Assembly (NCBI GenBank): GCA_037975125.1 | Contig: CM075853.1 | Location: 24,749,399-24,813,398 of the forward strand | DNA from: Latrodectus hesperus | Taxonomy: Eukaryota; Arthropoda; Arachnida; Araneae; Theridiidae | Length of the DNA: 64,000 nucleotides | Direction of reading: 5' to 3' | Part shown: positions 49,121 to 60,700 of the stretch, piece by piece | How the letters are laid out: each line of letters opens with the position of its first letter | Numbering within the stretch: the stretch's first letter is position 1 | Program-made: the position numbers and the translations under genes | The notes under the pieces: model-generated | The model's input: the letters and a program-made list of their open reading frames with translations, nothing else | The model's database searches: none | What the model was told of the DNA's origin: nothing

Positions 49121-50014
49121 ATGGCTCAGCAGATGAAATTGCTCCTTATGGTAATAGTAGTTCTTATTGTGCATGCTGTTGCTTCAGAGAACCAAACCCC
49201 AGGTGAAATAGAAGACAAAGTTTCGGAACGAGTTTCTCGAAAATATGATAGTTATTACGACACTTCAAGGTCTGGAGACAGTAATGAATCTTTGGAGGAC
49301 AACGAAGAAGGGTTTGAAAATCCGGGCAGAATATCCAGCCAAGCTGAGCTATCGAAAAATGATTCTCCAGACTTAATCAACAGCAAAGGGTATATCCCGC
49401 ATTCAAGTAACACTAAAGGATATCCATCAGCTTTTTATGACTATAAAAGTTTTCCATACTACGGACCTTTTAGTTCTAATGATGTAAGAAACGAGCAAAT
49501 GATTGAAATGTTATTGATGAATGATGCAATGAATAAGTTGCAGAATATTCATAAGAATACCCATGAAGGTTTCTTGTCAAAAATATTATCCAAGCCAGTT
49601 GCCTTCGCTGCTGTCATTCCTTTGGCTATCTTGTTGTTTTCTGTCTTGCCTGTCCTGATGAACAAATTCCTACCAGGAATCACCATGCCTCTGAATATGA
49701 CCACCATCGCTTCCAGTAGGATGGTGCGATCCCTCACTGACAAGGATTTCCTGGAGTCCACCCTGCAGAACCTGATGGAATTCGGTGCCAAGGCGTTAAG
49801 TGAGGATGAATGCTTCCAAAAATCAATTTGCGAGGCTGCAATAAGCCATGGCGGAGCGGAGAACATGAAGAATGTTGCGTCTGTTGTTGCCAAATATGGT
49901 GGTAGAGAATTATTGAACAGCATACACGCTAACAATTTGATAAAAAGTTTAAAACATGGCGATTGTACAAGAGTATGTCATCGTATGTCAAGAAGCCAAA
50001 AAGACTTGAAGTAA
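49121..50014 (+). CDS. Single-exon gene: predicted secreted or single-pass membrane protein, 297 aa, unknown function
   Basis: I do not recognise the family. The protein starts MAQQMKLLLMVIVVLIVHAV, a clear signal peptide with likely cleavage after Ala21 (HAVA-SEN). Residues 22-110 are acidic, Ser/Asn/Tyr-rich and low in hydrophobicity, probably disordered. Residues about 159-180 (PVAFAAVIPLAILLFSVLPV) form a strong transmembrane helix. The C-terminal 100 residues look folded and helical, with four cysteines at 231, 237, 282 and 286 (ECFQKSIC and DCTRVC), which suggests two disulfides. The start is supported by a signal peptide at once after the ATG, a good context (CACAATGG), a TATA box upstream and a poly(A) signal 101 bases after the stop. 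GC is higher than in the flanks. The reverse-strand frame at 49,549-49,935 is a shadow. It is probably a lineage-restricted arthropod gene (inference). Confidence 0.88.
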   Translation: MAQQMKLLLMVIVVLIVHAVASENQTPGEIEDKVSERVSRKYDSYYDTSRSGDSNESLEDNEEGFENPGRISSQAELSKNDSPDLINSKGYIPHSSNTKGYPSAFYDYKSFPYYGPFSSNDVRNEQMIEMLLMNDAMNKLQNIHKNTHEGFLSKILSKPVAFAAVIPLAILLFSVLPVLMNKFLPGITMPLNMTTIASSRMVRSLTDKDFLESTLQNLMEFGAKALSEDECFQKSICEAAISHGGAENMKNVASVVAKYGGRELLNSIHANNLIKSLKHGDCTRVCHRMSRSQKDLK

Positions 50015-50114
50015 CATATATTTTTTTCCTTTAGATTAAAATTTTGAGATGTCTTTAAAATCGTTAAATTATTTGTAAATTGTTGAATGTTTGATGATTT
50101 TAAATTATATGCAT

Positions 50115-50120
50115 AATAAA
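50115..50120 (+). terminator. Poly(A) signal of the 49,121 gene
   Basis: AATAAA 101 bases after the stop codon, the only canonical signal close to the gene. Confidence 0.7.
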
Positions 50121-50954
50121 TATGAAATTTGTTTTTATTCCTTGTATATTGCAATTACATTAATTAAATAAAAACAAGACAAAATAAAAAAAAATTGCTT
50201 AAATATTCACTATTAATTTTAAATATTTATATTCATATACTTCCTAGATCTAATGTTTTATTTTACTATGGTGAACTATAAAATCACTGAAAAATAATTA
50301 TTTAATACCTTGAGAATACAAAGTATGTAAATTATGCACATCAGTTTCGATTCTGATTCAGTGAAACTACATTTTTGTTTATGAGATTCGCAATCTAAGA
50401 TTTTACAAAACAAGTAGTAAAAATGTGACTACACTCATAAAAAGTAATGAAAATAATAGGTTAAAAATTTTATATCAAATTAATAGGCATGAACATAGAT
50501 CTATAACACTGAGGTATAAATAAACAATTTAATAATAATCTTTTACGGCCGTAAAACAGCTGCCAAATATCTGGAAAAGTGTTCAACCATTTTGAATTAT
50601 GATTTGTTTAAACTATGTAAGGTGTCTGTCTTATAAGAAAATGTTATTAAAGCATCTCAATTGTATGTAAAACCAAAATTACGATTTAACTAAAGTCACA
50701 AATATATTCTGCATTTATTTCAAATGTTCCATTAAATATATGTCAGTGTGTGTGTGTGTGTATATATATATATACACACACATATATAAGTGTGTATGTA
50801 CATATACTTTCTAAAATCTTCTACAAAATATTTTGTTGTACTCAGATTTTTAATAAAAATTGTTAAAATTTAAAAATTAAGTAGAGCCTTACCTTAAAAT
50901 TACTGAACAGTTTTACTCCATTTTACCACAAAAAAGTGCTTCTAATAGCAGAAT
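50121..50954. other. AT-rich intergenic stretch with a compound microsatellite
   Basis: Nothing genic recognised. At about 50,744-50,790 a (TG)n-(TA)n-(CA)n tract forms a self-complementary block. Confidence 0.65.
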
Positions 50955-51175
50955 GAATAATGTCTTTGAATTGAGCTCCTATTTAAGTTATAAGTGCCGA
51001 TAGTCAAGGCCTGACTTAACCTAATTGGGGGTTGGGGCAAAAGCTTCCTCTGCTTCACAACAATGAACTTTCTATTCGATTTGTCAAACGATTCTATTTG
51101 ATTTGGGGCCTTCTCTGATAAAGAGGCCTGGGGCAACTGCTTCACATGCCCCATCCTTTAGTCAAGTTTTGGTGT
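50955..51175 (-). repeat. Dispersed repeat Rep-A, copy 3 (reverse orientation)
   Basis: Reverse complement of the 46,190-46,390 sequence with moderate divergence; it shares CAGTTGCCCCAGGCC, AATAGAATCGTTTGACAAAT and AATTAGGTTAAGTCAGGCC. A 70-codon minus-strand open frame (50,942-51,154) runs through it. Confidence 0.8.
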
Positions 51176-51800
51176 TTAAAAAAAATTTTTTTTTTCATCA
51201 TCATAAAAAAAAACAGTTGGAAAAAATGTGATAAACAAACAGCAAATAAAAAATAATTATGATGAATTTTAGTTAATTTCAATTGTTTCAAATTACTTGC
51301 TTAAAGTTTATTTTTAACAGAAATTATACAAATCTAGAAAATTTCCTCATAGGTAATCATAAAAAATTAAAAAAAAAATTTAAATACATGCAACATCAAT
51401 TTTTGATTTTTTAAATGGCAACCCTTTTATTTAATACTGAGTTGTAAAATTACAAAATAATGTATTATGATATATTTTAGAATGTGCAGCCAGTTGTGAG
51501 AATTACTCAACAACTAAGAACTTGATACTTGAATCGAAAGTTGTTATTCTACAGTACCAATTCAATAGCACTGAATGACTACAATTTTCAGTTATTTGAC
51601 AAAATATTTTATCGTTTATTATTTTTTATATAAACTAGCTTGAATAGTAAACTTCTTCAATACAATTTTTATTACCTTATTCCTAGAAACAATAATAACA
51701 TAAGATAAATAATTCTTTAATTATTTGAATTCCTTTATATAAATATAGTAGCAGCAGTTCCGAAGTTAAGAGGGTGGCAAGGGACTTTAGTGGACATACA

Positions 51801-51802
<2 letters not shown>

Positions 51803-51871
<69 letters not shown>
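51803..51871. repeat. (TA)n microsatellite
   Basis: About 69 bases of near-perfect TA repeat. Confidence 0.95.
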
Positions 51872-51875
<4 letters not shown>

Positions 51876-51879
51876 AAAC

Positions 51880-52025
51880 TGAATTATCAACACTGGCCTT
51901 TATTGATGTCTAGGTTCACCCTACCACCTTGGTCGTCGGTGTTCGCACTGATTCGGAATACATTTTAAATTAATATCCATGATGATTTAGTAGTATGGAA
52001 AATGTGAACTTAGAGTGACAATTTA
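51880..52025 (+). mobile_element. SINE relic of the 23,940 family
   Basis: Keeps GTTCGCACTGATTCGGAATA, ATTTTAAAT and GAGTGACAA near the end, in the order seen at 23,940-24,116. The tRNA-like head is almost unrecognisable. Confidence 0.6.
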
Positions 52026-52784
52026 TTAAAGTTGAATAGATTATAATTATTATATGGGTTGTTATAGATTACATATTATGTTACAGATTTTAATATTAAA
52101 TACATAGTTTTATTCACACTTGAAATATCTAAACAAAATTAAGAATTTACATAAAATAATAAAATTTTAAATTCACGCTACAATTTATAACTTCATCATG
52201 AAAATAATTCTCTTCAATTCAAAACTAACAAAGATTAAATCAAGTAATTATAAATCCAAAGATGAGACAGAACATTTTTTTAAGTACTACAGAAAATATT
52301 TTAGTATCTGGATTACATTGCTAGATATTGTGCATTGAAGATTAACAATATCATCTAAGTCCAAAAAATTAAAATAAAAGGATAGAAAAAACTATAAATC
52401 TTAATGTGCACTAGAGAATACAATCTCAATACAGTCCCATCAAATATGTAATGGGTGAGATCCTTCATTTTAATTTATGCTGATACATATCTGCTTTGCT
52501 TTGATGTTTGACATTATGTTAAAAAAATAATCTTTCAGTGCGATACATTCTAAGATATATCAGGACTTAGAATTATGAAGATATTTATTTCATTTTCTAA
52601 TCATAATTTTAAGGACCCTATAAATGACACATTGGCATTTTAATTACTTTTGAATTACTGTAAATAGTAAAAGAAACTCATAAAATGAGAAAAAGTTTTA
52701 TTTTTTGCAAAAATTAAACCGCTTGCCTCCTTAAAAAGTCTTATTACTTTAACTAGAATCAATGAATTCTAAGTATATACGTAC

Positions 52785-52867
<83 letters not shown>

Positions 52868-53372
52868 ATAAAACATGAAGAAAGTTGAAATCAGAAATAT
52901 AAAATTGGAAAGATACTAAAGTATATGAAGCAAAAGACAAGAAGGCATAGGGACCAAGTCTTCATCAGGAGGGAGATGGCCAGCTATGCAAAAATGAACA
53001 CTCTTTTCTGACATGCTCTAAGGACAAATGTCTAAAAATCTTCGAGCAATTCCCCCGAAGAGTGTTCGTATTAAAAGAACTTAGTTAAAAATTAGACTAA
53101 ATATATATGTAGAAAAGATAAATATATATGCAGAAAAAAATACCCAATATAGATAAAAATACTCACAATAGATGAACCAAAAGTACAGTAGAAAAATACA
53201 TACAGTAAAAAATACAGTAGAAACTACAAATTACAAGTGCCAGTAAATCAGATTAAATTTATATATGAGAATAATAGGAAGTTGCCAAAAGTAAATTTGA
53301 AATTAGAATGAAGCATTTGAAAGTAGAATGATTATGCATTGAGTATTGTATTTATTACTTTATATATTTATA
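52026..53372. other. AT-rich intergenic stretch
   Basis: Contains a (TA)n tract at 52,788-52,866 and a GC-richer unassigned patch at about 52,925-53,070 that looks repeat-derived but that I cannot name. Confidence 0.6.
52788..52866. repeat. (TA)n microsatellite
   Basis: About 78 bases of TA repeat preceded by GTACGTACA. Confidence 0.95.
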
Positions 53373-53386
53373 TATGTCTATATATA

Positions 53387-53448
<62 letters not shown>

Positions 53449-53450
53449 AT
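53373..53450. repeat. (TA)n microsatellite, interrupted at its start
   Basis: TATATATGTCTATATATATC-like units lead into a pure TA tract. Confidence 0.92.
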
Positions 53451-53816
53451 ACAGCATTTCTGTTAATTATACCAGATGAACTAGTTTTTCTATTTTTGTC
53501 TTTTTACCAAATAATTGAGTAACCAAAAATTTAATAGTAAAAAATTATTTACTCTTTATAATTCATTTACTTGGTAATTACAAACAAGGGCAAAATTAAA
53601 TGATTCTTTATAAATTAATGCATAACGTTTTTCTTATCTTCAGAAAGAATATTGATTGGAATATTTTTGTACTAAGTAATTTATTTAAAAAAAATATTTT
53701 ATTTACTCAAGATTTAAAAATTTCCATTACAAAGTTACTTCATCGAGAGTTCTGGCAGTTTAAATTGTCACACAATTCACTTCAAACTTTAAATATTTTA
53801 ATATTGTTTGCGTAAA

Positions 53817-54723
53817 TACAGTAGACGCTCACTTTTACGAATACCTAATTTACAAGCACTCGCAAAACTAGTGGCTGGTCCAACAGACAAAATTCCCATT
53901 TACAAATTTTAAATAAATCTCTCCATATTGAATTCCTTTTCATGAAGGCATTCATTTTCATTAGGTACTTTTGTAAAGAATGATCATACCTTGGAGTTGT
54001 CTCATGAAACTGACATTCTAAACTCATTGTATTTGTCAATCTATAATTGGAATGACAGCATGAAAAAATGATATTTAGGTAAATTTGACATGCAAACTTT
54101 ATTAAAATTACTGTAACTGAAAAAAGCCAAAGACATTTATCTGACCACATGATGAAAATGAGCTACGTATCCATAAATTTTAACAAATGGGATTTCTGTC
54201 AGCTGTGGGTTTTACAGTTGCCTCAAATTTCATTTCAGAACTTTTTGAATAAGCAATCAGAAGTAATTCGTAGATAAAAACTTTCAAATGATTAACTGAT
54301 TGAGAACATATTGATCGAAAATGAAAAATAACTTTCAGATATCACAAAAAGAAAATGATTATAGTGCTGTGGATGTCTGCAAAACAAGCACTTTATTGCA
54401 CTATTACAAGCAGATGAATAGTTAACAAGGAGATATTTTATTGAGAAAAACAACAGTAAAATGCTTTCTTACTTCAAAAAATAGGGAAGTATATATATAA
54501 AATGTAGTTTTTAAATATGATGTTACTTTATATGTTTCTTAAATAGAGCATACTAAATAAACTTAAAATTTTATAATTTAAAAAAAGGTATTTTTGATAT
54601 AAAAAATATAATTAAAAAACATAGTTTTAAGATGTAATAATTATTTTTTATTTTCAAGAACTTTCAATTTTAAAAATTAGTTTATTGGTCAGCATGAGTT
54701 TGTAAAAATTAGTGTCTACTGTA
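53817..54723. mobile_element. Non-autonomous pogo/Tigger-like DNA transposon, TA target duplication
   Basis: The element spans 53,819-54,721 (903 bp). The left end CAGTAGACGCTCACTTTTAC and the right end, read in reverse, CAGTAGACACTAATTTTTAC form about 23-bp terminal inverted repeats with four mismatches, flanked by TA at 53,817-53,818 and 54,722-54,723. CAGTA termini with TA duplication fit the pogo/Tigger group. Inside I see no intact transposase. A 101-codon minus-strand frame (53,845-54,150) is not recognised. Confidence 0.8.
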
Positions 54724-55519
54724 ATTACTAAAAATATTTCTAAAAGCAATTCTTATGCTAATAAAAAAAGATGAGTCTGGGTCTGTTCCTATCTTGTAGT
54801 GTCCCTTGGCTTCTTCAATCTGCCATGGTGAGATTTCAAAGTCACCACTCAAAAAGCTTACGGTTTTTTAATGGGGAGAGCATTTTTCTCCTTGTTCCTG
54901 TTCCCTCTTCAGTCCTGCTAACCTTCTTACTTGTCTAGGTGCCTCTGGGAGACAGCTGTAGGTTGAGCAGGATAAAATCTACATCTTATGTATGGAACTT
55001 GTGCATCAGAACTTTTTGGGCCTGGTGTAGGCTTTCCTACAACAATGGGGATAAGTAACACAACAACAGAAAAGATTAAATTTAAACTTAAAAATAATCA
55101 GTGCAATTATGATATCTTTCAAAATGAAGAGAAATGTAATATTTATCATTGGTTGTAAGGGCATGTAAAAATTTGGTCAAGAAATAAAGAGTTTTGACAA
55201 ACAAAATAACTTTAATTCCCACTGATATCTTTCTTTTAAATTTGGAAAAAATATATAATCATTGTAAAACTTAATTTAATTTGATTTAGTAAATTTATCA
55301 TCTTCCTTTTACTTTTCATAAATCTCAGTCAGGAAACTATTTAATATTAAAAACATTTGTTAAAAATAGCATTTTTATAAAAATAAATCATAAACTTATG
55401 TATTTTTGTTCCAAGAAATTTAGATTAAAAAGTTTACAAAAATTAAAAGAGAGAGAAAAAGAGAGATGATCAAAATAATTTAATTTTCAATAACTAAGAA
55501 ACCAAATGTAGAAAAATCA
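54724..55519. other. Intergenic stretch, partly GC-richer
   Basis: 54,770-55,060 is GC-richer than its surroundings and may be part of an old retroelement, but I cannot assign it. The rest is AT-rich. Confidence 0.55.
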
Positions 55520-55525
55520 TTTATT
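55520..55525 (-). terminator. Poly(A) signal of the legumain-like gene
   Basis: TTTATT on the plus strand, that is AATAAA on the minus strand, about 130 bases after the stop. Confidence 0.55.
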
Positions 55526-55654
55526 CAATAAAAGGCTATACAATAAATTAACAAATAAAAAATGTCATTTTTGGTGCTGTAAAAAAAGCCAGGTTTTAAA
55601 TAAATAATCCAATTAAAAATATTTGCCACTTTGCAAAATGAAAATGAATATTGA

Positions 55655-55780
55655 TCATTTAATTCCATGGATAGGAGGATGAACACATACTCTATCCATA
55701 GCTTGTTTCGATTTTATTGCAGGAATTTTCTTTTCGCATAAATTAACCAAAACATACATAAAGTCCAATGCATATGGATT
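55655..55780 (-). CDS. Legumain-like gene, terminal exon
   Basis: 126 nt. It starts NPYALDFMYVLVNLCEKK after an acceptor ending TTACAG and stops TGA at 55,657-55,655. The VNLCEK motif is highly characteristic of animal legumains. Confidence 0.93.
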   Translation of the reverse strand, partial: NPYALDFMYVLVNLCEKKIPAIKSKQAMDRVCVHPPIHGIK

Positions 55781-56994
55781 CTGTAATAAAGGATTGGAAA
55801 TCAAAATACATTTCAATCAAAAATTATACTTAAAATAACTTATTGCACAATAACAAACATGTTTTTTAAAATATTAATTGCATATAAAAATATTCAAATT
55901 ATATCAAATAAAACATTAAAACCCATAGTAATTTTAAAGATTCTAAGAATCCAATATTCAGTTTGGAAATAAACTAATAATTAGAAATATAAAATATTCA
56001 AAAGTAAAATATATGATTCGTAAATTTTATTCATGCTCACAACACGAGAAATACATTTTAAAAGCTAAACATAAGAAAATTTCTGAATAAAAGTATTTAC
56101 CTTTGATAACTGGAAGCATTCTTGACTAAAATGTTTTCGAATAACATCATAACATTTGAAATCTTTCAACTCATAACGATTTCCTAGCGTATCCTGTTTT
56201 TCTTTCTCATCATGGAAAACTTCAGTTACGATTTCAGCAACCTTTTCAGAGAGGAACATTCGATTCTAAAGAAGAAAGAATAAGTTAGGATAAATCTACA
56301 TTACTTAAATGATTCTATCACATTAAGCAGAAGTGAAAATTTAAAAATGAAATATGTAAGAGATCACAATCTCATATTTTTAAAATTTCTTAATGCAATT
56401 CCAAAGATAAATTAAATTTTAATTATTAATACAATATCAAAATATTATTTAAGAATGATTTCTTACAATAATCAAATTTACTTAATTGCCAATCAAGAGT
56501 TCATATTGAATAAAATATGAATATTGATATATATATACATAAATATATATATAATTCAGAGTAAACTTCATTCAAAATATTTGTATCACATGTGAGATTA
56601 AAAACAACTTACCCGAAACATTTTATTTAATTTATTCAACAGCTGTGCTTTCTCATCATCCGAGTTAGATTTCATGAATTTTCTTTTTGCTATTTCTATT
56701 GGTACATCTCGGCTTCGAACAAGATCCTTTTGCTATTAAATAAAAAATAACATAGTGTATTTTAAAATAATGGAATTTTTATATAACATGATCACTTATA
56801 AGAATTTTTTGTGAATATATTAATTCATATCTTATAACTGAATAACACAATATTAAAATATTTAAAGACAAAATATTTCAAAACAACAGTAAAAATTAAC
56901 AATAGTTTTTATAGTTACTTCTATTTTAGGCACTTTGACAGGTTTAGCAGTTTTTCTACCTTGAAATTCACTGACATGGATCTTGGCTATACTC
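55655..56994 (-). CDS. Legumain-like asparaginyl endopeptidase, last four coding exons
   Basis: Legumain is a lysosomal C13 cysteine protease that cleaves after asparagine; its C-terminal prodomain (activation peptide plus LSAM domain) keeps the enzyme inactive until processing. Four minus-strand exons join in phase 0: 56,994-56,920, 56,732-56,613, 56,265-56,101 and 55,780-55,655, giving 160 residues and TGA. Landmarks are KIHVSEFQG, SRDVPIEIAKRKFM (animal legumain has SRDVPLxIMKRKL), RYELKDFKCYDVIRKHF, FMYVLVNLCEKKIPA and AMDRVCVHPP. The four prodomain cysteines (in CYDVIRKHFSQEC, NLC and RVC) are all present. The catalytic His and Cys lie in upstream exons not found in this window, presumably beyond 64,000. 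The BEL element at 57,431-63,275 would then sit in an intron. Confidence 0.9.
56101..56265 (-). CDS. Legumain-like gene, penultimate exon
   Basis: 165 nt, phase 0 both ends. It encodes MFLSEKVAEIVTEVFHDE and CYDVIRKHFSQECFQLSK. Acceptor CTTTAG, donor GTAAAT. Confidence 0.93.
56613..56732 (-). CDS. Legumain-like gene, third exon from the end
   Basis: 120 nt, phase 0 both ends. It encodes DLVRSRDVPIEIAKRKFMKS, the activation-peptide/prodomain start. Acceptor AATAG, donor GTAAGT. Confidence 0.92.
56920..56994 (-). CDS. Legumain-like gene, fourth exon from the end
   Basis: 75 nt, phase 0 both ends. It encodes SIAKIHVSEFQGRKTAKPVK, matching the VMQFQG region at the end of the legumain catalytic domain. 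Acceptor TTTTAG, donor GTAACT. Confidence 0.87.
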
Positions 56995-57425
56995 TAAAAA
57001 ATGATATGATTTACAGATTTTATCATATTTCAAAAGAAAGTAACATAAGTAAGTAAGTTTTGGAAGAAGATAAGTAAAAACAATTTTCTTCAAAATTATT
57101 AATGAGAAATTTTTCATATAATATTAGACTACAAATAAAACAGATAATTTGGAAACTCATTAGCAAATTAAATGTATTTGAAAAAAAATTTAAACTACTT
57201 TAGGTCATTCTTAGTTGGAGTGCACTTAGGTAAGTATATTATCATACTCATTGACTAGTTCAAAATTGATGAATTTTAAAGATAAGCTTCAAATAGTATT
57301 TTCAGATAACTTTTAAAAATGTTATGCCACAGTAAAAAAAAATGATATCAAAAAAATTAAACAGAATAAGATGGAGGGAAGTTACGCTCATATAAATGTA
57401 TTATAACACAATAGTAAATTTTACA
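56995..57425 (-). other. Legumain-like gene intron, 3' part
   Basis: AT-rich sequence up to the BEL insertion. No exon seen. Confidence 0.7.
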
Positions 57426-57430
57426 TGTAC

Positions 57431-57706
57431 TGTAACGTTACGCTCTATAACGAAACAACTCAAAAAGTTTAAGTAGGGCTGACATCTACCCGATGTCGTA
57501 TTTCGACAGATTAATTAATTTTACTGAATAAGACACAGAATGTGAAACGAAAACTAACATTTAATAAAGCACACAGAACATTACAAACTACATGGACAAA
57601 GTTTACAAGGTCTACTAAAGAGAAAAAAAGTATAAACATATGACGTCAGCCCGTGCGGGATGCGCACGGCACATGATTGGTGGGTGAGGTGCTGCCATTC
57701 GCAACA
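57431..57706 (-). repeat. 3' LTR of the BEL/Pao element
   Basis: 276 bp. It differs from the other LTR at about eight places (for example AAGTAGG versus AAGCAGG, and GTTTACAAGG versus GTTACAAGG). The 97% or so identity is my visual estimate. Confidence 0.96.
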
Positions 57707-57722
57707 TCCTCCCCCTTTTTGA
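57707..57722 (-). other. Polypurine tract
   Basis: On the minus strand, AAAAAAGGGGGAGGA directly precedes the 3' LTR, the usual plus-strand primer position. Confidence 0.85.
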
Positions 57723-57734
57723 GGAGCTGGATAG

Positions 57735-60700
57735 CTACTCAAAAACATCAGCTACAGTCACTAGGTTCAGTTTTTTAGGTCTTCTTATGGCACGACCACA
57801 CCTGGTAACTTGAGGTTGTGTGACCTCTGAAGACGGACTCGGCGATTTCACAGATTCAGTCTGTTGAATACTCTGCAGTGGCAAGCTCTCCAAGTCATCT
57901 CCACTGACTTCGAGCGGAAACACACGCTGAATTGGACGCACTATTGTAGAAGACTGAGTTTTTAATTTGACAGTTCTTACTTGTCCATCCTTACCCGGAA
58001 TTAGCTCCAACACCCGGGCTAAAGGCCACTGAAGACGTTTTCTCACATCGTCCCCAATCAAGACGATATCACCAGGATGAATGTTATACGACTGAGGATT
58101 TTGTCTTTGTCGTTGAATCAACAGACCCAAATATTCGTTCCTAAATCTCTTTCTCAGTGCCACGATCACTTTGGATCGAAATCTTAATCGCTTGCGGTAG
58201 TGGTTGGCATCTCGTATATCTAAATCTTTATCGTCGACAATTGATCTGTCAATCAGAAACATTGCAGGAGTAATAGGCGTGAGATCTTGCATGTCTTCGG
58301 ATAGATATGTCAATGGACGGGAGTTAACAACTTTTTCGCACTCGCATAAGATAGTCATTAGCTCTTCATACGTAAATATTGCTTTTCCCAAAGATCTTCG
58401 AAGAAGCTCCTTCACTGTTCTCACAAGCCTCTCCCAGAAACCACCCCACCAGGCAGCTGTGGGGGGTATAAATTTCCACGCTATGCGTTGTATTTCTGCA
58501 TAGCGGGAAACTTCGTTCCAATCGATGGCAGCTAATTCGTTATATGCTCCTCTAAAATTTGTGCCGTTATCTGAATATATTACTCGAGGTCTTCCTCTTC
58601 TAGCCACAAAACGACGAAAAGACAATAAAAAGGCGTCAGAAGAGAGTGAAGACACCAATTCAAGATGGACAGCACGGAATAGAGCACAAGTATAGAGGAC
58701 AATCCATACTTTACTACCACCTTTTATGTACAAGGGACCAGCCAAATCTATTCCTACCACTTCGAATACAGCGGCATCTTCAACTCGATTAGCAGGTAGA
58801 GAAACTGGATCAGTCATTGGAGATTTACTTTTAAATCGCCGGCATCTAACACAAGCATTCCATATTTTTCTAATAGTTTTCCTTCCACCTAGTATCCAAT
58901 ATTTTTCACGAATTATGCTGAGAAGTAACTGTGTACCAGCATGATAATTCGTAGTGTGAAAATGCTCTATAAGTCTTTGAGTAAAGATACAATTGTTAGG
59001 CAGTAGGATTGGCGAAAGAAAGTGAGGAGCATCAATACGTTCAGTAATCCGAGTCTTTACACGGAAGATGTTGTTGCCATCTTTAAATACACACAAGTTT
59101 CGTAATGACTTTTCATCTGGAAAACTTTGAGTTTGCACAGAATGAATTAGTCGGATCTCAGCATTCTCTATCTCCTCTAGGCTTAATTTCCCCACTTTTC
59201 TCTGATTGACACTACTTCTTGCATTGTTAACAAATCGTAGAACCCAAGCCACTAATCTTATGATCGAATGAAATTTGGAAAATTTCTCAGCGTACCAAGG
59301 TACATTTTTCTCTGTCAAATTTAGATTACATACTCTAACTCTTTTTCTTTCTGAAGTAATTTCGGAAGTTTCGCAATTATTTAGTTCGGAAATGGGCCAT
59401 GCGTCTGGAGACTCAACTAACCATGAAGGCCCTATCCACCAGTGTGACTCAACCAAATAACTAGGTGAACACCCTCGAGAGATTAAATCAGCAGGATTAA
59501 TTTTCCCTGGCACATGTCGCCATTCGCTATCAGGAAAAAGCGTTTTTATTTCTTTAATTCTATTCGAAACGAAAACTGACCAACCCCCTTTATGTCTTAA
59601 CCAATATAAAGCAACCATGGAATCGCTCCAAAAAATGGTTTCCATTTCTGTAATGTTAAGTGCTTGCTGCACCGAATGTGCTAACCTGGCACCTATACAG
59701 CATGCCATAAGCTCTAACCTGGGGATAGTAATTTGCTTTAAGGGGGCCACTCTAGATTTTGCTCGGATAAGCGCAACCCTTACACCTTGGGAAGTGTCTG
59801 ATCTCAGAAATATGCAAGTTGCATAGGCCTCTTTACAAGCATCAACAAACACGTGCATCTGAGTGGTATCATTAATTTCAAAATAACGCGGGATTTCTAT
59901 GTCCGCCAGTCTACCCACTTCACTCCACCATTTAAGAAAGGGTTTCACAACATCATCTGGCAGAGGTGAATCCCATGATAATTTCAATTTCCAAGTATTC
60001 TGCAACAGTATCTTAGGAAGCAGAGTTGCAGAACATAAAATACCTAGTGGGTCAAAAATTTTCTGTACAGTGGCTAAAATAAACCTTTTTGTTATATTAC
60101 AATCAGATTTTAGATCTTCCATACAAATATTGCATTTTAAAACATCCCTGTCAAGATCCCATAACATTCCTAAAACTTTCGTCGTCCCCGTACTCTTAGA
60201 TAGATACTGACATTCAACATTACTCTCCCAATTTCGTAAATTAAAACAACCCCGAGACAAAATTGCCCTAGCCTTCAAAATAAATTCTTCTTGCTGTCTA
60301 ACATCATTCACTCCCGCGACGCAGTTATCAACATAAAACGAAAGTTTCAATTTATTGGCTATCTCAGAATCTTCATCTGGCACATGTTCGAGCAAGTGTG
60401 AAAGTGCCGCAGCTAACATAAACGGGCTCGATGTTACACCAAAGACCACTCGAGAATGTCGATACACGATTTGCTCCTTCCCCGTAGGATAAAAGAACTT
60501 CAAAAAATCTCTGTGCTCAGGGGCTATCCCCAACTGGAGAAAAGCCTTTTCAATGTCTGCAGAAATTCCAATAGGATAACTTCTAAACCTGTCAATTATA
60601 TCCGGTATCTGCTCGATTAAATTTGGACCTTTGTGCAATAAATCATTTAATGAGATATTTCCAGTTTCCCGAGCCGAAGCGTCGAAAACTGGACGTATTT

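Noticed and set aside
49549..49935. 128-codon minus-strand open frame
   Set aside because: Fully antisense to the 297-residue signal-peptide protein, whose promoter and poly(A) signal support the plus strand.
53845..54150. 101-codon minus-strand open frame inside the Tigger-like element
   Set aside because: Does not resemble a pogo/Tigger transposase by eye; kept only as a note under the element.
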